This document shows, in pieces, positions 41,605 to 52,300 of a stretch of 64,000 nucleotides of DNA; positions within the stretch are counted from its first letter, which is position 1; every line of letters begins with the position of its first letter. Source of the stretch: Bog-950 sp964615305 (lineage in GTDB: Bacteria > Bacteroidota > Bacteroidia > Chitinophagales > LD1). Made by a program: the position numbers and the translations under genes. The stretch is taken from the NCBI GenBank assembly GCA_964615305.1, contig CAZTNA010000001.1, positions 421,710 through 485,709 of the forward strand. The letters are read 5' to 3'. The notes below the pieces were generated by a model. It saw nothing but the letters and a program-made list of their open reading frames with translations. It had not been told where the DNA came from and did not search any database.

Positions 41605-42435
41605 ATGGAAAAACTCCTAACTTTTACCTTGCTCTCAGCCGCATTAGTTTCCTGTAACCTGGGTGCCTTAAACGGAGAAAACAAACAGAACGAAACTTAC
41701 GGACCCAACCAGCGAAACAAACTGGATATGTATTTTCCATTGCATCACGACAGCACCACAGCAGTGGTTGTATTAATACATGGTGGCGCTTGGGTTGCAG
41801 GAAATAAAACTGATTGGGCAGCCGACTTTATAAATATGATTAAAGACCAGGGCTTTGCTGTAGCAGCTATTAACTACAGGTATGCCGATGGAGATTTTCG
41901 CCATCAAATGCAAGATGTGCAAATGTCTATAAACTATATCAACTCAAAAGCCGGTGAATGGAAAATAGGCGAAAACCGTTTTGCACTAATTGGGGCTAGT
42001 GCAGGAGCACATTTATCACTTTTATACACACATGGTTTCGACTCATTAAATGTTGTAAAAGCTGCTGTTTCAATGGCCGGTCCTACTGATATGAGCGACT
42101 CTGTTTTTCATCAGTATGCAAACAACTATTTTTTGGGCTATGTATTTCCGCAGTTTCTTGGCGCCACCTGGCAAGCCAACCCGCAGGTGTACCGCCAGGC
42201 AAGCCCTGTTAACTATCACCGGCCAACACCTACTTTACTCTTGCATGGCAGCGTAGATAATCTAGTGCCGCCATCGCATAGCCAAATGATGTTTGATACG
42301 CTTCACGCTTACAGCATTACAGCCGATACCACCTTTTTCAGCACGGCCGGCCACGATGTTTTAGGGCCAAACGGTATCTACAAAAATCAACTCTATAATG
42401 AAGTTAAAAACTGGCTGGTGCAGTATTTGCATTAG
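41605..42435 (+). CDS. Lipoprotein alpha/beta hydrolase (carboxylesterase-like)
   Basis: The 276-residue protein is a lipoprotein (MEKLLTFTLLSAALVSC, Cys17) with an alpha/beta hydrolase fold: oxyanion motif HGGAW (59-63), nucleophile Ser132 in GASAG, Asp218 in HGSVDN and His250 in TAGHDVLG. This is the pattern of BD-FAE/carboxylesterase-type enzymes that remove ester groups, for example acetyl groups from polysaccharides. The natural substrate is not evident. The region 42436-42600 shows no feature. Confidence 0.85.
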   Translation: MEKLLTFTLLSAALVSCNLGALNGENKQNETYGPNQRNKLDMYFPLHHDSTTAVVVLIHGGAWVAGNKTDWAADFINMIKDQGFAVAAINYRYADGDFRHQMQDVQMSINYINSKAGEWKIGENRFALIGASAGAHLSLLYTHGFDSLNVVKAAVSMAGPTDMSDSVFHQYANNYFLGYVFPQFLGATWQANPQVYRQASPVNYHRPTPTLLLHGSVDNLVPPSHSQMMFDTLHAYSITADTTFFSTAGHDVLGPNGIYKNQLYNEVKNWLVQYLH

Positions 42436-42600
42436 TAAAACAACGGGCAGGTCGGCAGGTAGTAATGTTAGTCAACTTCATTGGTCAATTCAACACACTT
42501 TAAAAACTCGCCACTTATTCGCTATCAAAATCTGATTATCCTTGACCTCAGTAGAAACCATATAGGTTTTTTAAACTCATAAGGTTGGTTTGAAAAAACG

Positions 42601-43524
42601 ATGAATACCGAAGCACAACAGCATTTTCCTGAAATAGAAAACCTCGAGCTGCTAGCCCGTCAGGTGGTAGAGGGATTTATTATCGGCTTACACAAGTCGC
42701 CCTTTCATGGCTTTTCGGTAGAGTTTGCCGAACACCGGTTGTATAACCCCGGTGAATCCACTAAACACCTCGATTGGAAAGTACTGGCTCGCACAGGTAA
42801 AATGTTTGTAAAACGATTTGAAGAAGAAACCAATCTGCGCTGCCAGATTGTGGTAGATGCGTCCTCTTCTATGTATTTTCCGCAAGATGCTGACGCCAAA
42901 ATCAACAAACTTAAATTCTCCATTATTTCAGCAGCGGCCTTGGTTAACCTGCTAAAACGTCAACGCGATGCAGCAGGTCTAAGTGTTTTTACCGATGAAG
43001 TTATTTTTCATACCGATGCCAGAAGCAGCACAAAACATCACCAGATGCTGTTTGCGCAGTTAGAAAGTTTACTTGCCCAAAAACCATTGAATATTAAAAC
43101 CAACGCAGCTAAATGCTTAAATGAAATTGCCGAAGCGGTGCACAAACGGAGTATGGTTATCATATTCAGCGATATGTTTTCTCACATGGATAAAGAAACC
43201 CGTGACGAACTTTTTTCGGCTCTGCAACATTTAAAGTACAATAAGCATGAGGTCATTCTTTTTCATGTGGTTGATAAAAAGAAAGAACTGGATTTTCAGT
43301 TCGAGAACCGCCCCTATGAGTTTATAGATATGGAATCAGGCGAAAAAATAAAGCTGCACGCCCGTGAGGTAAAAAACTTTTATGTAGAGCAAATGCAGAA
43401 GTTTGAAATTAGTTTGAAATTACGGTGTGCGCAATACAAAATTGATTTTGTAGAAGCAGATATCAATAAAGATTTCAGGCAGATACTATTGCCGTTTTTG
43501 ACTAAGCGCGGCAAAATGATGTAG
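42601..43524 (+). CDS. DUF58 domain protein (VWA-like)
   Basis: The 307-residue protein has the DUF58 layout: N-terminal FSVEFAEHRLYNPGESTKHLDW, then a von Willebrand A-like fold starting VVDASSSMYFP with a partial metal-ion-dependent adhesion site. Members usually sit in operons with a MoxR AAA ATPase and help in protein complex assembly; here no MoxR gene is adjacent. It is followed by purE after 43 bp. Confidence 0.9.
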   Translation: MNTEAQQHFPEIENLELLARQVVEGFIIGLHKSPFHGFSVEFAEHRLYNPGESTKHLDWKVLARTGKMFVKRFEEETNLRCQIVVDASSSMYFPQDADAKINKLKFSIISAAALVNLLKRQRDAAGLSVFTDEVIFHTDARSSTKHHQMLFAQLESLLAQKPLNIKTNAAKCLNEIAEAVHKRSMVIIFSDMFSHMDKETRDELFSALQHLKYNKHEVILFHVVDKKKELDFQFENRPYEFIDMESGEKIKLHAREVKNFYVEQMQKFEISLKLRCAQYKIDFVEADINKDFRQILLPFLTKRGKMM

Positions 43525-43567
43525 CTGTTGCCCTAACAATTTTATCTTAGCCGCATAATCACACCTT

Positions 43568-44086
43568 ATGAGCAAACCACTGGTAGGTATAATAATGGGC
43601 AGCGAAAGCGATTTAAAAATCATGAACGAAGCTTCTGAAATACTTGGCTTGCTCGGTGTTGAATTCGAGTTAACCGTTGTAAGCGCACACCGTACTCCGC
43701 AGCGCATGATAGATTATGCGGCAAGTGCCCGTGAGCGCGGACTCAAAGTTATTATTGCAGGTGCAGGCGGTGCGGCACATTTGCCGGGGATGGTGGCTTC
43801 AGTTACTACACTGCCGATTATAGGCGTTCCTGTAAAATCTTCCAATTCTATTGACGGCTGGGATTCGGTTCTCTCCATTCTTCAAATGCCTGGTGGTGTG
43901 CCGGTGGCAACCGTGGCGCTAAACGGAGCAAAGAACGCGGGCATTCTCGCGGCTCAGATAATTGGTACTGCCGACCAGGGCGTAGCCGCTAAATTGGCCG
44001 ACTACAAAACCCAAATGCGCGAAAAGGTTGACAACAGCATTCGCGAGATAAAAATTGCCGGCTACCGCAATGAGTTCGACTTATAA
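43568..44086 (+). CDS. purE: 5-(carboxyamino)imidazole ribonucleotide mutase
   Basis: The 172-residue protein has the class I PurE motifs GSESDLKIM, SAHRTPQRM and AGAGGAAHLPGMVA. It converts N5-CAIR to CAIR in de novo purine synthesis. The C-terminus, about 15 residues of basic helix, is typical. The usual partner purK is not adjacent. Gap 44087-44244 holds a run of T and A but no clear hairpin. Confidence 0.96.
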   Translation: MSKPLVGIIMGSESDLKIMNEASEILGLLGVEFELTVVSAHRTPQRMIDYAASARERGLKVIIAGAGGAAHLPGMVASVTTLPIIGVPVKSSNSIDGWDSVLSILQMPGGVPVATVALNGAKNAGILAAQIIGTADQGVAAKLADYKTQMREKVDNSIREIKIAGYRNEFDL

Positions 44087-44244
44087 ACCGCCACTTTCCT
44101 CATTTTTTTAAAAAAATTGAATCTGAACAAGTTCTCTTTTTCGGGAATGCGGTTTGCCTTCCAGTTCGCGTAATTCGCAACTAAATTGTATTGCACAATT
44201 CCCAAATTCACGTTTCTTCGTCCGCATAATTTTACAGAGAGAAA

Positions 44245-47085
44245 ATGGAATACAATTTTGGCGATATAGAGCAGAAGTGGAAAAAATTTTGGGACGAGAA
44301 AGAAGTTTACAAAGTATCTGAAGATTTAACCAAGCCCAAATACTACGTGCTGGATATGTTTCCGTACCCCAGTGGTGCGGGCTTGCATGTCGGGCATCCG
44401 CTGGGTTATGTGGCCAGCGATATTTATGCGCGCTACAAACGTTTAAAGGGTTTCAATGTATTACATCCTATGGGTTACGATGCATTCGGTTTGCCTGCCG
44501 AGCAATACGCTATTGAAACAGGTACACACCCGGCACTTACTACCCAAAAAGCCATAGCTCGCTACCGCGAGCAAATGGATAAAATTGGTTTCAGTTTTGA
44601 TTGGAGTCGCGAAATAAAAACCTGTAACCCCGATTACTATAAATGGACACAATGGATTTTCTTACAACTGTTCAACAGTTGGTACAACCGCGAAAAAAAT
44701 AAAGCAGAAAGCATAGAAACTCTTATTGCCGGTTTCGAAAAATATGGATGCACCGTAGAGAGGAAGCAATTTGATGGTAATCTTCATCACGCCTTTAGTG
44801 CCCACAACTGGAACTCATTTTCTAAACGCCAGAAAGAGCGAATTTTACAAAAGTATCGTTTGGCATTTCGTAGCTATACAGAAGTAAACTGGTGCGAAAC
44901 ATTGGGGTGTGTATTAGCCAACGATGAAGTAAAAGACGGAAAAAGCGAGCGGGGTGGCTACCCGGTTACCCGTAAAAAAATGCGCCAGTGGAGCTTGCGT
45001 ATTACCGAGTATGCCGACCGTTTGTTAGAAGGCCTTAATCGCATTGACTGGAGCGAAAGTTTAAAAGATCAGCAACGAAACTGGATTGGCAAAAGCGAAG
45101 GTTGCTTGCTCGAGTTTCGTGTGGCCGATTTAGGCTTGCGCATAAACAGGCAGTTTGCTATCGAAGTATTTACTACCCGTATTGATACCTTGTTTGGCGT
45201 CACTTTCTTGGTCATAGCGCCTGAACATTCATTTATAAATGAGCTAACCACCAAGAAGCAACGCGCTGAAATGGATGCCTACTTGGCGTACGTAAAAAGC
45301 CGAACAGATGTAGAGCGCCAGCAAGAGAAAAAAATAACAGGCTGCTTTACGGGTTCCTATGCGGTGCACCCGTTTACTGGTTGCCAAATTCCCATCTGGA
45401 CAGCTGAGTATGTGCTGGCCGGTTATGGTACAGGGGCAATTATGGCGGTGCCTGCCGATGACGAACGCGATAAAAAATTTGCCGAAAAATTTGATTTACC
45501 CGTTATACAAATCATTGACAAAAGCATGCACCCTAATGCAACTATCGAACACAAGGTGGGCATCATGATCAACAGTGAATTTTTAAACGGAATGGAAGTT
45601 GTAGATGCTATCCAAGAAATGACCAGGCGCGTAGAAGAAATGCAGATAGGTAAACGCCAGATAAATTACAAACTGCGCGATGCCAGTTACAGTCGTCAGC
45701 GTTACTGGGGCGAACCGTTTCCTATCACATACCGGGTCTATGACGAACCCGACTCTCCTTTTGCAGAGGATGATTTTAATAAAGAAGCAGATATTCCTGA
45801 ACCGGTGAACGTTGACCTTCTGCCCTTAGAACTGCCTGCCGTTGATTCATTTAAGCCCACCGGTGACGGCCGTTCTCCATTAGCCAACAACACCGTATGG
45901 GTAAACAATAACTACGAAACCGACACCATGCCCGGCTATGCCGGAAGCAGTTGGTATTGGTTTCGCTACATGGACCCTCAAAACCCCAATGCCTTTGCCG
46001 GTAAAGCAGCATTAGACTACTGGCAAAACGTGGACATTTATTTTGGCGGAGCAGAACATGCCGTAGGGCATTTGTTGTACAGCCGCTTTTGGCATAAAGT
46101 ACTCTTTGATTTGGGCTACGTAAATACCGAGGAGCCGTTTAGTAAATTGGTAAACCAGGGGATGATTACAGGTCAGTCAGCATTTATTTACCAAGAACCC
46201 GGAACCAACATTTTTATCGATGCCTCGTTAAAGGCTAACTACATCAAACAAGGTAAAGAGTTACGCGAGGTAAGAGTTAATACAAAATACGTTTCGCTAA
46301 AAGACGAATTAGATATTAATGCATTTGTGGCCGATAGAGCAGAGTATAAAGATTATGAGTTTAAGCCCGATGCTAACTCGTTTATCTGCCACAGAGAGGT
46401 AGAAAAAATGTCCAAGTCAAAATATAATGTTGTAAACCCCGATGATGTTATTGCGCAGTACGGTGCCGATTGTTTTAGGATGTTTGAAATGTTCTTAGGT
46501 CCTATTGAGCAGAGCAAACCCTGGGACGATAAAGGCATTAGCGGAGTAAGTAACTTTCTGCGCAAGTTCTGGCGCTTGTTTTATGATGATAAAGGTTGGA
46601 AAGTAACCGATGCAGAACCCACTCATGCAGAATACAAAGTGCTGAACAAAACACTCAAAAAAATTGCTGAGGATATAGAACGGCTGAGCTTCAATACAGG
46701 TGTTTCGGCATTTATGATTGCTACTAACGAACTGCAATCTATCGGCTGCAACAAGCGCAAAGTGCTTCAGCCGCTGCTGGTTGCCTTAGCTCCGTTTGCC
46801 CCGTTTATTACAGAAGAGTTGTGGAGCAAACTCGGTAACGAAGGAAGCATACACCAGTCAACTTACCCCGTGGTGGACGAAAAATATTTAATAGAAAGTT
46901 CACACACGTACGCTGTTTCTATCAACGGTAAAGTGCGCGCAGAAATAAATCTGCCGCTTGATGTTTCGCAGGATGATGCCAAAGCGGCTGTATTGGCTTT
47001 AGAAAAAGTACAGATATGGACACAAGGTGCCGACCCCAAGAAATTCATCTTTGTAAAAGGCAAGATTATTAACGTGGTGGTGTAA
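44245..47085 (+). CDS. leuS: Leucyl-tRNA synthetase
   Basis: The 946-residue protein has the signature HVGH (48-51) and KMSKS near residue 720, and an anticodon-binding C-terminal part. It carries a Bacteroidota-type insertion after WYNREK (about 150-210). In the CP1 editing domain the usually invariant TTRPDT reads TTRIDT, and the segment before it (RVADLGLRINRQF) is longer than usual. Whether editing is affected is not known. It is followed 11 bp later by the GT51 gene. Confidence 0.96.
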   Translation: MEYNFGDIEQKWKKFWDEKEVYKVSEDLTKPKYYVLDMFPYPSGAGLHVGHPLGYVASDIYARYKRLKGFNVLHPMGYDAFGLPAEQYAIETGTHPALTTQKAIARYREQMDKIGFSFDWSREIKTCNPDYYKWTQWIFLQLFNSWYNREKNKAESIETLIAGFEKYGCTVERKQFDGNLHHAFSAHNWNSFSKRQKERILQKYRLAFRSYTEVNWCETLGCVLANDEVKDGKSERGGYPVTRKKMRQWSLRITEYADRLLEGLNRIDWSESLKDQQRNWIGKSEGCLLEFRVADLGLRINRQFAIEVFTTRIDTLFGVTFLVIAPEHSFINELTTKKQRAEMDAYLAYVKSRTDVERQQEKKITGCFTGSYAVHPFTGCQIPIWTAEYVLAGYGTGAIMAVPADDERDKKFAEKFDLPVIQIIDKSMHPNATIEHKVGIMINSEFLNGMEVVDAIQEMTRRVEEMQIGKRQINYKLRDASYSRQRYWGEPFPITYRVYDEPDSPFAEDDFNKEADIPEPVNVDLLPLELPAVDSFKPTGDGRSPLANNTVWVNNNYETDTMPGYAGSSWYWFRYMDPQNPNAFAGKAALDYWQNVDIYFGGAEHAVGHLLYSRFWHKVLFDLGYVNTEEPFSKLVNQGMITGQSAFIYQEPGTNIFIDASLKANYIKQGKELREVRVNTKYVSLKDELDINAFVADRAEYKDYEFKPDANSFICHREVEKMSKSKYNVVNPDDVIAQYGADCFRMFEMFLGPIEQSKPWDDKGISGVSNFLRKFWRLFYDDKGWKVTDAEPTHAEYKVLNKTLKKIAEDIERLSFNTGVSAFMIATNELQSIGCNKRKVLQPLLVALAPFAPFITEELWSKLGNEGSIHQSTYPVVDEKYLIESSHTYAVSINGKVRAEINLPLDVSQDDAKAAVLALEKVQIWTQGADPKKFIFVKGKIINVVV

Positions 47086-47096
47086 ACCTTCTCGGT

Positions 47097-49025
47097 ATGT
47101 ATCAAAAATGGTTGGTCAGGTTCTTGACTGCAACAGGTTTGTTTCTGTTGCTGGTGTTCTTGTGCCGCAACTCTGTTCTGCAATACGCTTTCAAACGCGT
47201 ACAGCAAAAGTCTTTGGAGAAATATCAGGTAGCGCTCAGCACTTCATCGGTTAAGTTCAATGGTATCAGTAATGTGGTGCTGCAAAACCTGACGGTGGTT
47301 CCGCAAAATGCCGATACGCTTTTGCAGGTGCGCGGCTTGTCGCTTAATCTTTCGCTGATTGATTTACTCACTGCAAAAATCGGTTTCAATGAAATAAGTA
47401 TTGATACTGCTTTTGTAACCGTTTACAATTTACCGCAGCGCAGCAATCTTGCTTTTCTGCAAAACAGAAAGCGCGATACAACAGTTACCGCAAGCAGCAC
47501 AACCGATGAAAGTTTCAAAAACACCGCAGAAGGTTACAAGTCAAAGCTGCTCCGCGTTTTCAATACTGCTTTTCACGCATCGGATATTCATGTGCTGTAT
47601 CGTGACAGCACAAGTGTAGAGCAACTGTTTCTTCCTGCTGCCGATTACGATTTAGAGAATCTTTCTGCGGTGCTCATCAATAGGCAGAACAACGATGTGA
47701 TGCAGTTGAAAGCAAAAGTGCTGAGCAAAAATGCTTCTTACAACTTCGAAATTTATCATCAGGGGAAGGCAAGGCCTTACTTTCCGTTTCTAAACAAAGA
47801 AGACGGTATCCGATGCAGGTTCAGTCGCCTGTGGGGCAATTTGAGTTTTGAAAACAAGGGGAGCGAACTGATAGTAACTACCGCTGTAAACACCGATGAT
47901 TTTTTATTGGGGCACTGGCGGTTGGCAAAAGATGATGTGGTGTTAGCACATGCCGGCTTTGAGGGCAAATTAAAAGTGAGCCAATCTAAAGTAGAACTTG
48001 ATTCGGCAAGTTCGGTTTTAATCAACTATGTAAAAGCAAATCTGTTTTTGGCGTTCAGTCAAAAACCTACACCGGTTTTTACTTTGCATATAAGCATGCC
48101 CGAAACAGTGAGCGATACGTTCTTTCATTCGCTGCCGCAGGGGATGTTCAGTACGCTCAAAGGAATTTCGTGTAGTGGCACAATGCAATATAATTTGTTG
48201 TTTAGTATCCCCACCCAACAACCCGACTCACTCATTTTTGTCTCAGATTTAATACGGAAAAATTTTTCTATACGACATTTCGGCAGTGAAAACTATGCGC
48301 GAATCAACGGTCCGTTTATTTATGAAGCATTCGATAAGGACAGGTTTATGAGAAACATAAACGTGTCTCCCGAAAACCCTTCGTTCACAGCACTTGGCAG
48401 AATCAGTCCTCTTTTAGTGAAGTCCGTTTTACAGAGCGAAGACCCATCGTTTATGCAACATCGAGGTTTTTTAACGGAAGCATTTCGTGAGAGTATAATC
48501 AAGAACTACAAGGAAAAACGCTTTGCACGTGGCGGCAGCACTATCAGTATGCAATTGGTAAAGAACGTTTTTTTAAACCGAAATAAAACTGTTTCGCGTA
48601 AAGCAGAAGAAGCGTTAATTGTTTACCTCATAGAAAACCTCGGATTAGTGAGTAAAGAGCGCATGCTCGAAATTTATCTGAATGTAATTGAGTGGGGGCC
48701 TAATGTCTATGGTATTGCAGAAGCATCGCGTTTCTATTTTAGCAAAGCACCCGGTGAACTGAACTTGAAAGAGAGTATATTTCTGGCGGGCATTATTCCC
48801 GCACCTAAGTATTTCAAATATCAATTTGATATAGAAGGAAACATGCGCAGCTACATGAACGGCTACTTCAAAATACTGAGCGGGCGAATGGCATACAAAG
48901 GATTGATTAGTGCTACTGATACGGTTGGGCTTACAGCCGATGTAAAACTAACAGGGCCTGCATTGAGAATGATTGTGCCTGATGCTGATTCGGTGCCTTT
49001 ACAGTTTCCTGAACCGTTGGAGTAA
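47097..49025 (+). CDS. GT51 peptidoglycan glycosyltransferase without transpeptidase domain
   Basis: The 642-residue protein has an N-terminal membrane helix (about 8-25), an AsmA/DUF748-like beta region (about 30-110 and further), and a C-terminal GT51 domain (about 430-600) with SEDPSFMQHRG, GGSTISMQLVKN and RKAEEALIVY, the catalytic and donor-site motifs of penicillin-binding protein glycosyltransferases. No penicillin-binding (transpeptidase) domain follows. It should polymerise lipid II in the periplasm. The AsmA-like part is an unusual partner. Confidence 0.87.
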   Translation: MYQKWLVRFLTATGLFLLLVFLCRNSVLQYAFKRVQQKSLEKYQVALSTSSVKFNGISNVVLQNLTVVPQNADTLLQVRGLSLNLSLIDLLTAKIGFNEISIDTAFVTVYNLPQRSNLAFLQNRKRDTTVTASSTTDESFKNTAEGYKSKLLRVFNTAFHASDIHVLYRDSTSVEQLFLPAADYDLENLSAVLINRQNNDVMQLKAKVLSKNASYNFEIYHQGKARPYFPFLNKEDGIRCRFSRLWGNLSFENKGSELIVTTAVNTDDFLLGHWRLAKDDVVLAHAGFEGKLKVSQSKVELDSASSVLINYVKANLFLAFSQKPTPVFTLHISMPETVSDTFFHSLPQGMFSTLKGISCSGTMQYNLLFSIPTQQPDSLIFVSDLIRKNFSIRHFGSENYARINGPFIYEAFDKDRFMRNINVSPENPSFTALGRISPLLVKSVLQSEDPSFMQHRGFLTEAFRESIIKNYKEKRFARGGSTISMQLVKNVFLNRNKTVSRKAEEALIVYLIENLGLVSKERMLEIYLNVIEWGPNVYGIAEASRFYFSKAPGELNLKESIFLAGIIPAPKYFKYQFDIEGNMRSYMNGYFKILSGRMAYKGLISATDTVGLTADVKLTGPALRMIVPDADSVPLQFPEPLE

Positions 49026-49064
49026 TTAGACCCTCTTATTGATAAAGAGATTACGCTAACCGCT

Positions 49065-49361
49065 TTATTTGAGCAGTGTTTGTAGTTTCATGGCTAAGCC
49101 CATATCACCTTTCACTTTTATTTTTCCACTCATAAAAGCTGTCATAGGATTTACGGAACCATTGGTCATGCCAATAAAATCGTCTTGAGCTACGCTGATG
49201 GTGCAATCTGCTTCTTTGTCTTCGGTAGAGACGGTATTGCTTTCACCGGTGCCGTCAATAAAAATTTTGTTATCGCCAAAATCAAACTTTAATGTTTTGC
49301 CGAGAGCCGGTGCTTTAGTTGCGCTGGCGGTTAATCCTTGCAGAATATTTTCAAATGCCAT
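49065..49361 (-). CDS. SCP2 sterol-binding domain protein
   Basis: The 98-residue protein is a single SCP2 domain: DCTISVAQDDFIGMTNGSVNP and AFMSGKIKVKGDMGLAMKLQTLL are typical. It binds lipids or acyl-CoA in the cytoplasm; a precise ligand is unknown. It starts 16 bp after the amidase gene on the same strand, so it may be cotranscribed with cysH and the amidase. Confidence 0.88.
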   Translation of the reverse strand: MAFENILQGLTASATKAPALGKTLKFDFGDNKIFIDGTGESNTVSTEDKEADCTISVAQDDFIGMTNGSVNPMTAFMSGKIKVKGDMGLAMKLQTLLK

Positions 49362-49377
49362 TTGTTGTTTATTTAGT

Positions 49378-52300
49378 TTAGTGAATAATTTTTCTGGCGG
49401 TCAAACTACCGGTTTCATTTTTAATTACGCAGAAATAAATTCCTGTGGGCATAGTTTCCATGGAGATACTAAAACGCGTGCTGCTTATTTTTTCTTGCCA
49501 CACTAACTGCCCTACGGTGTTATACAACAGGCAGTTGTAGCCTAAGGCATTTTCGCTTACCGTCACTTCTACCCATTTATTGGAAACTACGCGAAAAGAG
49601 AAATCAGCACGAGATTCTGTTTCTGCACTTGTGCCCAAGCAAGCAGGATATGCTATGTATGTATCAGTAGATACTGCGGTGCAAAAATTAGCATCTGCAA
49701 TTTGCACAGAATAGTACCCCGATTGATTTACGTAGCAAAATCTTGTGGTGGCATTGCTTATCAGTTGCCCGTTTAAAAACCACTGATATGAAACACCTTG
49801 CAGCAACGGAGTTGCCAGATTGCAGAAGTTTTGTTGAACTATGGGTGAAACAAGAGGAGGGGAGCAAGGATCATCCACTACACCTTCCTGAAATATGTTT
49901 ACGTAATCGCCACCGGTAAGGTCAATAGTGCAACTGCTGGCTGCTGTATCGGTATTTTCTGTTACCGAAAAAATTACCATGGCATCGCCCGTGTGCGGAA
50001 GCGCGGGAGAAAGAATCTGAATCCAGTTGCAGGTAAGCAAATTCCATGGGGCGCAATTGTTTTCAGCATCTACATAAAAGGAATCAACAGCAGCTGCTGA
50101 ACTGAAATAGAGATTAGTTTGTGGAATAATGTACGTACACGGAGTGCTGATATTCACCAATACGTTATCTGAAGCAGTACATTCGTTAGCATCAGTAACG
50201 GAAACAGAATACAAGGTAACAACAGATGGTGATGCACTAGGGTTCGCGTCTGTTGCAGAACTCAAACTTGTCGAAGGAGCCCACACGTAAGAATAAGGAT
50301 AGTTGCCATTTGTTGCAGTAGGATTTCCGCCAAGCAGAATAGTGTCGCCTGTTGTAATAGTGGTGTCAGATCCTGCATTAGCCACAGGATTTGGAAAGAA
50401 AGAAGTGGTGACCGGAGTTTGTGCACTTACACTGGCATTGCATCCACCGGGGTTTGTAACGGTTACATTAAAAGCAGCAGCGTAGTTCACCGCAATTGAT
50501 TGTGTTGTATCGCCCGTACTCCATACATAGCTACTGCCTTGGGTAGCTGTAAGAATAATGCTGTTGCCCTGGCAAAATGTGGTGCTGTCATTACTGCTTA
50601 TCTGTACCAACGGATTTGTAGAAACGGTTGTGTTTTGCTGCACAATTCCCGTGCATCCGTTTTTAGTAATGGTGTATGTAATTATGTGTGTGCCTTCCCC
50701 GGCAATAACCGGTGAAAATACGTTGCCAGAAATACCGTTGCCCGAAAATACGCCTCCTGAAGGTGTAGCGCTCAACGTTGCGTTACTGCTGGCTAAGCAA
50801 TAAGCATTGCTTAAGTCCGAGATAACAGGTTGAGGAGTTTGGTTCACTGTTAAAATAAATGGATGGCTGCTTATACTTCCACAGGCATTAGAAGCAGTAA
50901 CGGTGAATGTGTTTGTTGTAGCTGCTATTATCTGTGTGCCTGATGTTCCATTGCTCCACATAAAATTGCACCCACTGCAGGGATTGGTAACTGTAAGTGT
51001 AACAAGTTGTCCGCTGCAAATTGTGTCAATTCCGCTGATGACCGGTTTTACGGGATTGGTGCAGGGTGTAGTTACACAAATTGTAAAGGCTGTAGTTGTT
51101 GGTGGGGTAGAACTTCCTGAGTAGTCGTAAATGCGAACGTGATAGGTGTTGCCTGCGGTTAAGCCTGTTGCCATCAATACTTCTGTAGAGCCTTCACCGC
51201 CACCATTATCAGCACAGTCTATAGAGGTGCCGGGGCAGCCACTTCGCAATTCAATAACTGCATCCAATCCGCCTGATGGAATTACTGTAATGTTATGTGC
51301 CGATGAAGTAGCCACAAAAGTGTACCATACATCGTTTGCATTGTTTGAGGTGTAGCCATCACATAGGGTAGGTGCTGTAGATTGTGTAGCTCCGCTTACA
51401 TCACCGGTAGTAACAATACCGCACGAGTTTCCATACACTGTTAAGGAAGTGGCGTTACCACAATAGTCGTTATCGGGCTGTGCAGGTGCAGGCGCACTGC
51501 AGTTGCCGGTATTGAAATAGCTAAACCACGTATTCCATGGAATACTGCCGGGGCAATTGGTGTTAGTTCCGGGCATACTGTTATGCCCACAGATACCCGG
51601 TGAAGTTATGTTTTGATTGGTTGGTATGTTATAGAGGTTGCAGAAGTAACAACTCATTTGTGCCGAAGCCTGAAGCATAGCTGTGCTGTTCCATAATCCC
51701 GGGTTCGCAATGGTAGCTTCATGCTCAACACCGATGCTCCGTCCGTTGTTATATGGGTACCCTGAAGCACCACAGTGCCAGGCTGTATTTGCAACCGGTA
51801 CCACTTGATAAATAGTGCCGGCATTGTTTACTACAAAATGCGCGCTTGCCTGAGCGTTGCAATTTTGAAACCAGCTTACAGCCCCGGCTGCAGTGCCTGT
51901 TCCTATCCAATGATTTACGTATGTATCTATACTGTGATTTCGTGATATACTGTAGTTGCAATTAGTAAAACTCGATACGGCCGGGCTATAATCAGCACTC
52001 CGCGAGCCGTCAGTTCCGTTTAAAAATGAAATTGATAAATAATTGTGCTTAGGCAAAGTAATCTCTTCGCCCCATAGCGTTACGCTGTGTACTCCATCTT
52101 TTACTATGCTGTAATACCTGTTTGCTTGTATGGTTCTAAGTTCTTCATTAATAAGGCCCGATATTTTTTTAGTTGCTTCATACCAGTCTTCTATACCCTG
52201 CTTATGTTCTGTTTTTTCTTCGTTGTATTTTTTCAAGAGTGCAGCTGCACCACGTATATTTTCACGGGCGTCATCTTTTAATATTTCATCAGAAACGCGC

